From the NCBI RefSeq assembly GCF_030408835.1, contig NZ_CP047357.1, positions 2,816,331 to 2,880,330 on the forward strand: a DNA stretch of 64,000 bases. Direction: 5' to 3'. The notes beneath the pieces are model-generated. The model was not told where the DNA came from. It did no database searches and worked only from the letters and a program-made list of their open reading frames with translations. The translations under genes were made by a program, and so were the position numbers. Source of the stretch: Corynebacterium freneyi. Lineage in GTDB: Bacteria; Actinomycetota; Actinomycetes; Mycobacteriales; Mycobacteriaceae. Shown in pieces: positions 1-13,915 of the stretch. Positions within the stretch are counted from its first letter, which is position 1, and every line of letters begins with the position of its first letter.

Positions 1-783
1 GCCGAAGAGCGCGGCTGGGAGCTCGGCCACCCGGTCGGAGTGGTCTCCCCGATGGGCATCATCGACACCGAGGTCACCGGCATCCACTCCGACATCGACG
101 GCGAGGGCGGCATCACCCTGTCGCCGTCGATCCTCGACCGGGCGGGGGCATCGCGCGCCATGCTCACCCCGATGCAGATCTACGTCGGGGTCGAGGGCGG
201 ATCCGCCGATGCGCGAGCCGCGGCGCTCGACGACGGAGCCGATGCGTCCGAACGCGACGACTACATCGACGCCGACCGGGTCGAGTCGTTGCGCGGCCCC
301 CTCGAGGAAGCCGTGGCCCCGTATCTCATCGTACAGGTGCAGGATCGGGAGGAGTTCGGCGGCGTCGCCGCAGCCTCCGTCGATGCCCTCCTCGGCATCG
401 TGTACGCGCTGCTCGGGTTGGCGGTCGTGATTTCGATCCTCGGCATCATCAACACCCTGGCCCTGTCGATCATCGAGCGGCGCCAGGAGATCGGCATGCT
501 CCGCGCCGTCGGCATGCAGCGCTCCGACATTCGTCGCATGGTTCGCCTGGAGTCGATGCAGATTTCCATCTTCGGCGCGGTGGTCGGCGCGTTGCTGGGC
601 CTTGGCCTCGGGTGGGCGTTGCTGACCGTGCTTTCCGACGAGGGACTCGGCACGATCGTCGTGCCCTGGGGGTTGCTGGCGACGGTGCTCGTCGGCGCCG
701 CGATCGTCGGCGTCCTCGCTGCGGTCTGGCCAGCGCGGAAGGCGGCCAAAACTCCGCCGCTCGCCGCCATCGCCGACGAATAG
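1..783 (+). CDS. ABC transporter permease, FtsX/MacB type (3' part)
   Basis: The reading frame is open from base 1, so the gene begins before the window; about 260 C-terminal residues are present. The part seen holds an extracytoplasmic segment followed by a hydrophobic helix (AASVDALLGIVYALLGLAVV), the FtsX-family motif ALSIIERRQEIGMLRAVGMQ, and two more helices near the C-terminus. This is the usual end of a MacB/FtsX-like permease that works with an ATP-binding subunit, probably encoded upstream outside the window. Substrate cannot be told. A hairpin follows 28 bases after the stop. Confidence 0.85.
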   Translation, partial: AEERGWELGHPVGVVSPMGIIDTEVTGIHSDIDGEGGITLSPSILDRAGASRAMLTPMQIYVGVEGGSADARAAALDDGADASERDDYIDADRVESLRGPLEEAVAPYLIVQVQDREEFGGVAAASVDALLGIVYALLGLAVVISILGIINTLALSIIERRQEIGMLRAVGMQRSDIRRMVRLESMQISIFGAVVGALLGLGLGWALLTVLSDEGLGTIVVPWGLLATVLVGAAIVGVLAAVWPARKAAKTPPLAAIADE

Positions 784-810
784 GCGCGACGCACGTACCC
801 ACGAAACGAC

Positions 811-845
811 GATCCGCCCCGGCTCTGGTGAGCCGGGGCGGATTC
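811..845 (+). terminator. Hairpin downstream of the permease gene
   Basis: A 13-bp stem (ATCCGCCCCGGCT pairing with AGCCGGGGCGGAT) closes a 6-base loop, followed by TTCTT. It lies between the + strand permease and the converging DUF2871 gene, so it may serve both. The T tract is weak. Confidence 0.6.
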
Positions 846-881
846 TTGGCGGATGCGACGAAAGCTAGGCGGATGCGGCCC

Positions 882-1337
882 TTAGGCGGAAGGTGCGGGA
901 TTCGTCGCGGCCTTGGTTTCGTCGAGTTCGACGCGGCGAATGCGCTTGCCCAGGATCATGAAGAACATGATGAATGCGATGGTGAGCAGAATGTGGCCCA
1001 GGCCGGCCATGCCGGACCACATGGCGCCCCACGCGTCACCGTTGCCGGTGGTGTGCACGATGCCGTTGGCGAGCATGAAGCCAATGGTCCACACGAGGGC
1101 GATGTTATGGACGATGAACCAGGCGTTGAACGACTTGTGCGCGCTGAGACGGAACAGCTTCTCCAACGCGAGGGCGATGAGGAAGAAGAACGTGCCCAAC
1201 ACGAGCAGGTGCGTGTGCAGGGTGTTCAGCTGAGAGGTTTCGACGGCATCGAAGACGCGGGTCCACTCGCGGTAGAAGACTCCGGCGAAGAGTCCGAATC
1301 CGAGGTACGTGGCGGCGGCGATGTAAAGCTTTCTCAT
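882..1337 (-). CDS. DUF2871-type small integral membrane protein
   Basis: A 151-residue protein starting MRKLYIAAATYLGFGLFAGVFYRE, with four hydrophobic helices: about 5-25, 40-60, 75-95 and 115-135. Conserved-looking features are the RE after helix 1, LNTLHTHLLVLG before helix 2, and a basic tail after helix 4. I recognise the pattern as DUF2871, a family of unknown function. The frame stays open for 18 more codons upstream. I chose the internal ATG because family members start with the MRKLY-like helix, but its GGGAGG lies only one base before the ATG, so the start is not certain. Confidence 0.7.
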   Translation of the reverse strand: MRKLYIAAATYLGFGLFAGVFYREWTRVFDAVETSQLNTLHTHLLVLGTFFFLIALALEKLFRLSAHKSFNAWFIVHNIALVWTIGFMLANGIVHTTGNGDAWGAMWSGMAGLGHILLTIAFIMFFMILGKRIRRVELDETKAATNPAPSA

Positions 1338-1473
1338 ACCTCCCACCCTATTCGCGCCGACCGAAAACGTCGATCTACCTGCGGTTATCACCCCGATGAC
1401 GGGTCAATCAATAGTTGGGGACGCCGGGCCCTCAAACGAACAGCGCCTCAAAACAAGCCCCAGAAATGCGTGA

Positions 1474-1523
1474 AGCGTGGTCCCCGCCAACCCCCACAAA
1501 AGGGAATCAGCGGAAACCACGCT
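1474..1523 (-). terminator. Possible terminator of the rRNA operon
   Basis: About 18 bases past the 5S 3' end an 8-bp stem (AGCGTGGT pairing with ACCACGCT) encloses a 34-base loop. On the minus strand a T-rich stretch (CTTGTTTTG) follows about 25 bases later. The position is right for the rrn terminator, but the hairpin is not classical. Confidence 0.4.
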
Positions 1524-1540
1524 CCACACAAACAAGTTAT

Positions 1541-1658
1541 TGGCCGGCAGTGACCTACTCTCCCACACCCTCCCAGGTGCAGTACCATCGGCGCAGGTGG
1601 GCTTAGCTTCCGGGTTCGGAATGGGACCGGGCGTGACCCCACCGCTATAACCACCGAC
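1541..1658 (-). rRNA. rrf: 5S ribosomal RNA
   Basis: The minus strand reads GGTGGTTATAGCGGTGG, then GGTCACGCCCGGTCCC, ATTCCGAACCCGGAAGCTAAG and, near the end, AGTAGGTCACTGCCGGCC, all diagnostic of actinobacterial 5S rRNA. It is the last gene of the operon; ends are placed to within a few bases. Confidence 0.95.
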
Positions 1659-1736
1659 ACGATCTACGGGAACACACCAACCACACACACCAACCACCAC
1701 AGGTGGCCAGCGGGGTCGGGGGTGCTGTCCCAGACG

Positions 1737-1753
1737 CTGGATAGTGGACGCGA
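1737..1753 (-). other. 3' arm of the 23S processing stem
   Basis: The plus strand reads CTGGATAGTGGACGCGA here, an exact reverse complement of 4959-4975 on the far side of the 23S gene. In the pre-rRNA the two 17-base arms would pair and loop out 23S, the usual substrate for RNase III. Confidence 0.75.
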
Positions 1754-1823
1754 ACCAAAACCTTGGTCCTTCTCGTTACTCGTAGAAAATGTCAACCGCA
1801 CACCCCACAAAGAGATGTGTGTG

Positions 1824-6794
<4,971 letters not shown>

Positions 6795-7221
6795 TATTTC
6801 AGTGAAAAGCTCAAAACCGGCAAAACAAACGACAAACCAACCACACGGGCTGGCCTGGCATTCATATCCGAAAAAACAAGTGCACCCACCCCGACAGGGT
6901 GAAGGAGCAGGCACACAAAAACAGGTTGAAAAGAAAGAGCAACCAGAAACTCCTGGCACTCACCAAATCAACACAAAATAAAGTACATCGGCACACTATC
7001 GAGTTCTCAAAAAACACACGCACACCCACAACAACCAGGCACACCCAGCGCCGCAAGCAGCAAGAGAAGAACTTACCACACCCGGAATCTGCCGCGCAAA
7101 CGGCTCGAACCGGAATGTTTCTCGCTCTTCCCCCAGCCAGTGACCCGATCACCTTGCGGTGTCGGTCTCGCTGACCACCAGAACATTACACACGCCGCGC
7201 CGAACAAAGCAAAACGCCAGG
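6795..7221 (-). promoter_or_regulatory. rRNA operon leader and promoter region
   Basis: This gene-free 427-base stretch lies upstream of 16S. On the minus strand it holds TTTTTTGAGAACTCGATAGTGTGCCG, the actinobacterial leader motif. Bases 6983-6996 can pair with 5128-5141 over all 14 positions if G-U pairs are allowed, which makes a 16S processing stem. Further upstream the minus strand reads TTGCGC, 18 bases, then TAAGTT, a possible -35/-10 pair. The promoter itself is a guess; more than one P site is likely in an rrn leader of this length. Confidence 0.55.
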
Positions 7222-8472
7222 TCACAACGCAGATCGGCGCTCACGACCCACACCCAACGAACGCCCCGCACCCACCGCGGAGGCCCCGAGCACCAATCCC
7301 GACAGCACGAACACCACGGCGACGCCGGCGCTCGCGGCGAGCGCACCCGCACCCGCCGGCAACACCACCTGCGTCAGACGGTTGCCCATGAGTCGCACCG
7401 ACAGTGCCATCGCCTTATCGGTGGCGGGAACCAACGACGACACCCACGTCATGGTCATGGGCATGACGAAGCCCCACGCGAAACCGCACACTCCCGTCGC
7501 CACCGCCAGCAGCCACGCCTGACCGAGCCACGGCGTCACCACGAGCGGCACCGCCCCGGCGGCGATCGTCGCCACGAGCACCCGATCCCGGTCGACCCGC
7601 GCCAGCGCCCACGGCATCAACGCCCGCGACACCACGGCCATGCCCGACCTCGCGGCGAGGATCATGGTCACCTCGCCGACGGACAATCCCATTTCCTGGC
7701 CGAGCACCGGCATGTAGGCGGTGAGCAAGTCGATGGCGACGATGACGGCAATCGAGGCGGTCATCGCCGCCGGCATTCCGGGCAACCGGAGCATCTGCGA
7801 CACCGGAACATGGGCGGGCGCCCCTTCCGCCGGCTGCTCCACCCCGGGGACGAGCCGTCGGAAAGCAGACGCCACCGGCCAGCCCGCGACCAGCGCCACG
7901 GCACCCAACCCGGTCAACGCGAGCAACGCCGGGGTCGTGTCCACTCCCCCGTCGCTCTGGCCACCGGCGGCGATCCACCCCGAAAACGCGATGCCGAGCA
8001 GCTGCCCCACCGAAATGCCCAACGTGAAGTAGGCGAACAGGGAATCCAGGCCCGTCGTCGTGCCGCGCAACCGCGACACCATGCCCTGCGCCGCGATGAG
8101 CGTGGTCATGTGCGCGAACCCCAGCGCCACGTACCCCGCCAACAACACGGCCAAGCCCCCGGACCAGGCCATCACCGCCGTGGCGACGACGGTGGCGACG
8201 AGCCCGGCGCGCATCACCGCCGGGGCGTGGCCATCGTCGACCAACCTCCCCGCACGCAGCGCGATGAGCAGCGGCACCAGCGAAAACGCCGCGGTGAACA
8301 CGCCGACGGTCGCCGCGTCGCCGCCGAAGTTCAGCACACGGTAACTCAGCAACACGCGGCCGCCGTTGAACACGGACTGCCCGACGACGGTCACCGCCAC
8401 GAGCATCGCGAACCACCGTTTCACCCGGCCCGCCACCTTCCCGCGCTCGACTCCCGCACCGGCCGTGGTCAA
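7222..8472 (-). CDS. MFS-family transporter
   Basis: A 416-residue protein with about 12 hydrophobic helices. A basic loop (GYVALGFAHMTTLIAAQGMVSRLRGTTTG) falls in the first half, and a linker rich in Pro, Glu and Arg (about 205-230) divides two six-helix bundles, as expected for the major facilitator superfamily. Substrate is not evident. The open frame begins with a TTG at 8472; no ribosome binding site stands out, so the true start may be a downstream GTG near KVAGRVKRW. It is divergent from the NYN gene and separated from it by about 100 bases. Confidence 0.75.
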   Translation of the reverse strand: MTTAGAGVERGKVAGRVKRWFAMLVAVTVVGQSVFNGGRVLLSYRVLNFGGDAATVGVFTAAFSLVPLLIALRAGRLVDDGHAPAVMRAGLVATVVATAVMAWSGGLAVLLAGYVALGFAHMTTLIAAQGMVSRLRGTTTGLDSLFAYFTLGISVGQLLGIAFSGWIAAGGQSDGGVDTTPALLALTGLGAVALVAGWPVASAFRRLVPGVEQPAEGAPAHVPVSQMLRLPGMPAAMTASIAVIVAIDLLTAYMPVLGQEMGLSVGEVTMILAARSGMAVVSRALMPWALARVDRDRVLVATIAAGAVPLVVTPWLGQAWLLAVATGVCGFAWGFVMPMTMTWVSSLVPATDKAMALSVRLMGNRLTQVVLPAGAGALAASAGVAVVFVLSGLVLGASAVGAGRSLGVGRERRSAL

Positions 8473-8574
8473 CGGTACCCCTGGCGCGATTCGGACACCG
8501 CCCGGCGAAATTCATGCATCCTGGGACGTGACGGAATCTGACTTTCTTTAGCAATGAACGGATTGAAGGAGCCC

Positions 8575-10083
8575 ATGCTTGAACGCACATTGGTGTACGT
8601 CGACACGTCTTACCTGCTCGCCAGTTTTTACAACTCGTGGGAGACCGGGGCCCGCGGGCAATTGGAAATCGATCTCAGAGAGGTGGTGCATGTTCTCGAC
8701 CGAATGATCACCCAGCAGCTGGGGCAGCCGGTGCAGCGGCAGCTCTGGTACGACGGCATCCCGGAGTCGGGGCCGCACCGTTATCAACGTTCCCTGCGCA
8801 CGATCGACGGCGTGCAGTTGCGGGCCGGCCAGCTGATCGAATGGGGCGATCGCCGCACGCAGAAGGCCGTCGACACCCGGCTGGTGGCGGACATGGTGCT
8901 GGCGGGCGTGCGCGGCCAGGCGTCCGACATCGTCCTGGTGTCGGGTGACGCCGACATGTTGCCGGGTGTGACGGAGGCGTCGAATTCAGGCGTGCGCGTC
9001 CATCTTTACGGCTTCGGCTGGGATTCGATGTCGTCGGCGCTGCGCCATGCGTGCGATTCGACGACGATCCTCGATCCGCGCGAGGATTTCGCCGAATCCA
9101 TGCAGCTCAACGTGCTGGAGGGCCCGTTGCCGCCGATCGTGCGCGACAAGCCGCTCGGCGATTGCGAACCCCCGGAGGAGCAGGGCGCCACGGAGGTTCC
9201 GGACACCCGGGTCACGCCTCCGGGGACCGCGCGTGACGACGAGTCGTCGGCCGGTGATTCGGCGGCGGAGGACCCGGAGTCGACGGGCGCCACACCGACC
9301 GCGAAGGCCGCCGCGCCCAAGGTGGCGGCGGCCGAAGCGGCGGCGAAGGCCGGCGCCCGGGAGATCCCCGCGCAGGCCGAGCATGCGGCGGCGGAACGCG
9401 CGGGCGTGGGCGGTTCTTCGCCGGCGCCCCGCGACCCGGTGGAGGCGATGGCCGCGGTGGCCGCCGCTGCCGCCGCGGCGAAGGCCGGGGAAAAGTCCTC
9501 GGAAGGCGCCGATGGTTCTGCCGCACCGGAGGCCGAAGCGGTGGCCGGCAAGTCGGCGACCGACGGCGGCGACTCCGCGCACGGCGATACGGCCGACGCC
9601 ACGACGACGACCACTGACGCCGCTTCCGACGATGACGCCGGTCAGGACGGTGCGGCGGGCGTCGCCAAGCAACCGGAGGCGAACGAGGCCAAGGCCGAGA
9701 CGCCCCCGAAGCCCAGCAGCCCCCGCCCCAACCCGTCGATGATGGCGCCGCGCCGCAAGCTGCGATCCCGCTACGTGCCGCTGCCCAACGAAGTGTGGGC
9801 GTCGGCGGGCTTCCAGTCCCCGTTCGACGTCGGCCAGCAGTACGCCCTGTGGTGGTACGAATCCGCCGCCACCGACGCCCAGCGCGACGAGGCGCACCTG
9901 CTGTCCGGCGGCGGCCTGCCCCCGGAAATCGACCGCCCCCTGCTGCAGTTCGCGTGCGAAACCCTGCACGAATACACCCTCACCGACGCCCAGCGCGTCA
10001 ACCTGCGCGACGGCTTCCACGCCGGCATCCGCGGCGTGCTGCTCAACCGCCGGAACAACCCCTCCGGAGACAAGAAGAGCTGA
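8575..10083 (+). CDS. NYN-domain (PIN-like) putative ribonuclease with disordered linker
   Basis: A 502-residue protein. Residues 1-175 form an NYN domain: VYVDTSYLL near the start, VDTRLVADMVL, and DIVLVSGDADMLPGV. These supply the acidic residues expected for a metal-dependent PIN-like nuclease. A long Ala/Pro/Glu/Lys-rich segment (about 195-390) looks disordered. A conserved C-terminal domain follows (about 395-500; RYVPLPNEVWASAGFQSPFDVGQQYALWW). The start at 8575 is preferred over the ATG at 8554 because GAAGGAG lies just before it. RNA target unknown. A strong hairpin follows the stop. Confidence 0.75.
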   Translation: MLERTLVYVDTSYLLASFYNSWETGARGQLEIDLREVVHVLDRMITQQLGQPVQRQLWYDGIPESGPHRYQRSLRTIDGVQLRAGQLIEWGDRRTQKAVDTRLVADMVLAGVRGQASDIVLVSGDADMLPGVTEASNSGVRVHLYGFGWDSMSSALRHACDSTTILDPREDFAESMQLNVLEGPLPPIVRDKPLGDCEPPEEQGATEVPDTRVTPPGTARDDESSAGDSAAEDPESTGATPTAKAAAPKVAAAEAAAKAGAREIPAQAEHAAAERAGVGGSSPAPRDPVEAMAAVAAAAAAAKAGEKSSEGADGSAAPEAEAVAGKSATDGGDSAHGDTADATTTTTDAASDDDAGQDGAAGVAKQPEANEAKAETPPKPSSPRPNPSMMAPRRKLRSRYVPLPNEVWASAGFQSPFDVGQQYALWWYESAATDAQRDEAHLLSGGGLPPEIDRPLLQFACETLHEYTLTDAQRVNLRDGFHAGIRGVLLNRRNNPSGDKKS

Positions 10084-10108
10084 CCGGACAAGGCCCGATG
10101 GACACGGG

Positions 10109-10142
10109 AAAACCGCGGGGACCGATCGGTCCCCGCGGTTTT
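10109..10142 (+). terminator. Strong rho-independent-like hairpin after the NYN gene
   Basis: A perfect 15-bp stem (AAAACCGCGGGGACC with its complement) and a GATC loop, ending in TTTTCG. It lies between the NYN gene and the converging pspA gene and is symmetric, so it can act in both directions. Confidence 0.8.
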
Positions 10143-10192
10143 CGCATGTCCGGAGCCACCGCAGGTCGGCGCCGGATCACACCGACCCCCGA

Positions 10193-11140
10193 TCAGGCTC
10201 GGGGCGAACCCTCGCCCGCGGCGGGATCGTCGAACGTCACGTCGGCGTCGTCGACCTCGGTCGGGGCATCGAAATCATCGGTCGAGAAGGGGTTGCCGGT
10301 CGGCACGCCGTCGGCCGGGGCGGACGCGGCGTCCACACCATCGGCGGCACCGTCGGCACCATCGGCGCCGGCCTCGAGCTCGCCCGCGGTGCCCGCGTCC
10401 AGCTGCCCGGCGCCCGACTCCTGCGCCATCTGCGCGCGGATCTCCGCCAGACGGGCGTCGGCGCGCGCGTCGGCACCGGAGGCCTCGATCTCGGCCATGC
10501 GGGCGGTGTGGGAATTCTGCGCCAGCTCCTGGGCGCCGAGCGCATTGGCGTAGCGGGACTCGATCTTCTCGCGGACGCCGTCGAGCGTGGGCACGTTCGG
10601 GTCGTTGGCGATGCCCTCCATGCCCTCGAGCGTGCGCGAGGTCGTCTCCTGCAGCTTCGCCTGGTCCGCCTGCGACTCCAGCTCGCGGATCTCGGTCTTC
10701 AGCTGTTCGTAGCGCATCTGCGACTGCTTGGCCTGCTGCTGCGCCTCCTCGGCGGCGCGGACGGCCTGCACGTGCATCGTCGAGGTCTGCTCGATCTCGC
10801 TTTCCACGCTGACCAGCTGGGACGCGAAGATCTCGGCCGTGTTCTCCAGCTCCTGGGCCTTCGCCGCATCGCCGGCGGCGCGGGCGTTGTCCGCCTGCTG
10901 CACGGCCGCGCGCGCATTGTTGGTGAGCTTGTCGCGCTCCTTCTGCAACCGCGACAGGGTCATCTCCAGCTGGTTGCGGTTGCCGATCACCGACGCCGCC
11001 TGCTGCTGGATCTGGCGGTGCTGCTCCCGCGCGGCCTCCGCCGCCTGGTGGATCTGCACCTTCGGGTCTGCGTTGTCCTCGATCTTCTTGTCGAAGGAGG
11101 ACATCATGTACTTCCAGCCCTTGCTGAACGGATTCGCCAT
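10193..11140 (-). CDS. pspA: PspA/IM30-family envelope stress protein
   Basis: A 315-residue, almost wholly helical protein. It starts MANPFSKGWKYMMSSFDKKIEDNADP, which matches the amphipathic N-terminus and PspA signature. A long coiled coil (about 30-225) is rich in Gln, Ala and Glu. A disordered acidic tail (about 235-315; Ala, Asp, Gly, Pro) follows, as seen in actinobacterial PspA. The family binds stressed cytoplasmic membrane and helps to keep the proton gradient. GAGGAG lies nine bases before the ATG. It is monocistronic and shares a divergent gap with the serine hydrolase gene. Confidence 0.88.
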   Translation of the reverse strand: MANPFSKGWKYMMSSFDKKIEDNADPKVQIHQAAEAAREQHRQIQQQAASVIGNRNQLEMTLSRLQKERDKLTNNARAAVQQADNARAAGDAAKAQELENTAEIFASQLVSVESEIEQTSTMHVQAVRAAEEAQQQAKQSQMRYEQLKTEIRELESQADQAKLQETTSRTLEGMEGIANDPNVPTLDGVREKIESRYANALGAQELAQNSHTARMAEIEASGADARADARLAEIRAQMAQESGAGQLDAGTAGELEAGADGADGAADGVDAASAPADGVPTGNPFSTDDFDAPTEVDDADVTFDDPAAGEGSPRA

Positions 11141-11301
11141 GTCGCGAGTCTCCTCTCGGTGTCGTCCCCTTCGGATCCTACGTAAAACCCGCCGGACTCC
11201 GCCGGGTGCACTCCATTAACCCTGGGCTTCGGCGACGGGCTGCGGCGACGGCTGCCGCGACGACGCTCGCCTTCGGGCGAAGCCCGCGAACGCGCCGGGT
11301 A

Positions 11302-12393
11302 ATGTCTTCGATCATGTTCAACCCCAGGTTCCGGGGCCGGCGCATCATCGCCGCCTCCGCCTGCGCGGCCCTTTTCGCGGTCGCCGCGCCCGTCGCCGTT
11401 CCGACGACGCCCCTCTTCGATGCCCCGGTGGCCGCTGCCGTCGGCGACGACAAGTCCGACCCCACGATCCCCGAGCCGACGACGGACGTCGGCAAGGAAA
11501 TTCGCGCCCGCATGGACGAAGCCACCGAGACCGTCACCGACGGCGGCGGAACTATCGGCATGGCGTTCCTGGACCGCGAAACCGGCGAGGTCGTCTGCAA
11601 CGAGCAGTGCCTGGACCCCTTCGCGCTGGCCAGCCTGTCGAAGGTCTTCATCGCCGAGGTCGTGGGCTACACCAACTACGAGCGCCCCGCCCGCGGCAAG
11701 ATCGAGGCCGGCACGGGCGACATGCCGGTCGAGGGCAACGCCGACGCGATGCTTCGCGACGACATGATCCGCTACTCCGACAACGAGGCCACCAATGCGC
11801 TGTGGGGCCGCTACGGCGGCACGAAGATCATCGACAGCGTCACCGAACGCTACGGCCTGTCCGACTCGACGATCCCCAATTCCGACTGGGGATCGACGAT
11901 GTCGTCGGCGGCGGACATGGTGACCTTCTTCGACGGCCTGCTCTCCGGCGAGGGCGGCCTGTCCGAGGTCGAAACCCGGTACCTGGTGCAGCTGATGTAC
12001 TCACTGCCCCGGTACTCCTACGGCAACTCGGACCAGAACATCGGCCTGCGCGCGGCGCTGCCGGACGAGTTCGTGGGCGTCAAGGGCGGCTGGGTCGACC
12101 CGAAGATCCGCACGTCGGCGGGCTTCTTCGGCGAGGACGACCGCTACGTCATGGCGGTGTTGTCCCGCCACGTGTCGCCGGATGATTTCACCGCGGCGAT
12201 CGCGCACGTGTTCCCCGAGGGCGGCACGGCCATCGAGGAACGCGGCGACGAGGCCATCGAACAGGCCGCGGCACCCGGCACGGCGACGGCAGCGGCGGCC
12301 GACCGCGGCTCGACGGCCCCGTGGGTCCTCGGCTTGCTCGTCGCGACCGCCGCGGGCTTCGGCCTCGGTTGGTGGACGCGCCGCGGCGCCTGA
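11302..12393 (+). CDS. Secreted, membrane-anchored serine hydrolase of the beta-lactamase/PBP fold
   Basis: About 363 residues. An N-terminal hydrophobic segment (IIAASACAALFAVAAPVAV) acts as signal or anchor, and a C-terminal helix (APWVLGLLVATAAGFGLGWW) is followed by RRGA. Between them are the three motifs of the fold: SLSK near residue 111 (nucleophile and Lys), YSDNEA near 158 (SDN), and VKGGW near 260 (in place of KTG). Two cysteines (CNEQC) could form a disulfide. The order matches class A beta-lactamase-like proteins, but use on beta-lactams is not implied; a cell-wall role is equally possible. The start is uncertain: ATG 11302 or ATG 11314. Confidence 0.7.
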   Translation: MSSIMFNPRFRGRRIIAASACAALFAVAAPVAVPTTPLFDAPVAAAVGDDKSDPTIPEPTTDVGKEIRARMDEATETVTDGGGTIGMAFLDRETGEVVCNEQCLDPFALASLSKVFIAEVVGYTNYERPARGKIEAGTGDMPVEGNADAMLRDDMIRYSDNEATNALWGRYGGTKIIDSVTERYGLSDSTIPNSDWGSTMSSAADMVTFFDGLLSGEGGLSEVETRYLVQLMYSLPRYSYGNSDQNIGLRAALPDEFVGVKGGWVDPKIRTSAGFFGEDDRYVMAVLSRHVSPDDFTAAIAHVFPEGGTAIEERGDEAIEQAAAPGTATAAAADRGSTAPWVLGLLVATAAGFGLGWWTRRGA

Positions 12394-12464
12394 CGGTTTC
12401 CCCGCCGGCACCCGCCGGCTCCAGCGACCGCCCGCGACCGCCCGCAGCCGACTGCGGCCCGTCG

Positions 12465-12863
12465 CTACTTCTGCTCGGCGTCGCCGCGCGCGGCCTCGTC
12501 GGCGGCCATCTGTTCCTCGATCTGGCGGCGCACGTCATCCATGTCCAGCTCGCGGGCCTGGCGCAGCAGGTCGTCGAGAGCCTGGGCGGGCAGCGCACCG
12601 GCCTGCTGGAACAGCAGGATGCCCTCGCGGAAGAGGAACAGGGTCGGGATCGACTGGATGCCCAGGGCGGCGGAGATCTCCTGGTTGGATTCGGTGTCGA
12701 GCTTCGCGAACACGGCGTCGTCGTGCTGCTCGGAGACCTTCTCGAAGATCGGGGCGAACTGGCGGCAGGGGCCGCACCACTCGGCCCAGGCGTCGACCAG
12801 GACGATGTCGTTGTCCTGGATCGTCTGGGCGAAGGTTTCGTTGGTGACGTCAATCGTTGCCAT
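12465..12863 (-). CDS. Thioredoxin with charged C-terminal extension
   Basis: A 132-residue protein. Residues 1-105 are a thioredoxin fold with the WCGPC active site (Cys30 and Cys33) and the cis-Pro loop QSIPTLFLF. The last 25 residues (DMDDVRRQIEEQMAADEAARGDAEQK) form an acidic helix absent from classical thioredoxin. AAGGAG lies nine bases before the ATG. It stands alone, apart from trxB, so it is a second thioredoxin beside the one at 54982. Confidence 0.85.
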   Translation of the reverse strand: MATIDVTNETFAQTIQDNDIVLVDAWAEWCGPCRQFAPIFEKVSEQHDDAVFAKLDTESNQEISAALGIQSIPTLFLFREGILLFQQAGALPAQALDDLLRQARELDMDDVRRQIEEQMAADEAARGDAEQK

Positions 12864-12945
12864 GAAGAGGCTTCTCCTTTGTTGGTTCCCGCGGGACATG
12901 CGCCCACGCGCGGTGCCGCTTCCCGGCACGCCCCGAACAACACGC

Positions 12946-12972
12946 ACACCCCGCAGGGTATTCCCGGGGTGT
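12946..12972. terminator. Hairpin between the FAH and thioredoxin genes
   Basis: ACACCCCG pairs with CGGGGTGT around an 11-base loop. It is downstream of the FAH gene on the minus strand. No T run follows, so its role as a terminator is uncertain. Confidence 0.4.
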
Positions 12973-12975
12973 TGT

Positions 12976-12986
12976 GCTTGACGACG
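12976..12986 (+). repeat. Dispersed word GCTTGACGACG, intergenic copy
   Basis: Exact copy preceded by T. It lies between the thioredoxin and FAH genes, next to a hairpin. First of 15 exact copies in the window; see the findings for the full list. Confidence 0.85.
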
Positions 12987-13060
12987 TCCCGGCCGAAACA
13001 CTTCACCTTCGGAAGGTCCCGGCACCGCATCGGCGACCCGGTGGGCATCTGCCCCGGACG

Positions 13061-13915
13061 CTACCGGATGCGCAGGATGTTGCGCTGTTCGCCCAGGCCA
13101 TCGATGGCCACGCGAATCTCCTGCCCGTCGCCCAGGTACGTCTTCGGGTTCATCCCGTGGCCGACGCCGGCGGGGGTGCCCGTGGAAATGACGTCACCGG
13201 GGTTCAACTGCACGAACCGCGACACGTAGGCCACCAGGGCAGCCGGGGGGAACACCAGGTCCGCGATCGGGGCGTCCTGGCGCAGCTCGCCGTCCACCCA
13301 CGTCCGCACCCGCGCGGTGGCGGCGTCGAACTCGTCGGGCGTGGCCAACCACGGACCGAACGCGGAGGTGCGCTGCAGCGTCTTGCCCTGCAACCACTGC
13401 TGCGTGGCGTACTGGGCATCGCGCTGCGTGAAATCGTCGAGGATGGCGTACCCCGCGATGCGGGAGGCCGCCTCGTCCTCGTCGACGCGGTAGGCGGTCT
13501 CGCCGATGACGACGGCCAACTCCCCCTCGTAATCGAGGGCGCCGGCGGCGTCGGCGTGGACCATCAGGTCATCGCGCGGACCGGCCAGGGCGTCGGCGAA
13601 CTTCGCGAACAGCGTCGGCACATCCGGACGCTCATGGCCCATCTCGTCGATGTGCGCGGCGTAGTTGAGGCCGACGCAGAAGATCTTGCCCGGGCGCGGA
13701 ATCAACGGCGCCAGCGCCCACGCCGACTCCGCGACCACGCGGTCGGGATCGAGTCGATCCGGATCGAGATCGGCCAGCGCCGCCTCGGCCCGCTCCCGCC
13801 ACCCCTCCTGCGCCAGCAGCTCACCGACGCACGAGGCGTCGAGAAGCACGGCGGAACCGTCGGCCAACGCCGCAGCCCGGGTCGAACCATCGATGCGCAA
13901 CGTCGCCAGCTTCAT
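13061..13915 (-). CDS. Fumarylacetoacetate hydrolase (FAH) family protein
   Basis: A 284-residue protein. The N-terminal part (1-75) is variable; the FAH catalytic domain starts at IFCVGLNYAAHIDEMG. Visible metal-site residues include the E of DYEGELAVVIG, the D of ILDDFTQRDAQ, and the loop GDVISTGTPAGVGHGM. Relatives include acylpyruvate hydrolases, fumarylpyruvate hydrolases and oxaloacetate tautomerases; the exact substrate cannot be told. Its ATG overlaps the stop of the upstream acyltransferase gene by four bases (ATGA), so the two are translationally coupled. Confidence 0.85.
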   Translation of the reverse strand: MKLATLRIDGSTRAAALADGSAVLLDASCVGELLAQEGWRERAEAALADLDPDRLDPDRVVAESAWALAPLIPRPGKIFCVGLNYAAHIDEMGHERPDVPTLFAKFADALAGPRDDLMVHADAAGALDYEGELAVVIGETAYRVDEDEAASRIAGYAILDDFTQRDAQYATQQWLQGKTLQRTSAFGPWLATPDEFDAATARVRTWVDGELRQDAPIADLVFPPAALVAYVSRFVQLNPGDVISTGTPAGVGHGMNPKTYLGDGQEIRVAIDGLGEQRNILRIR

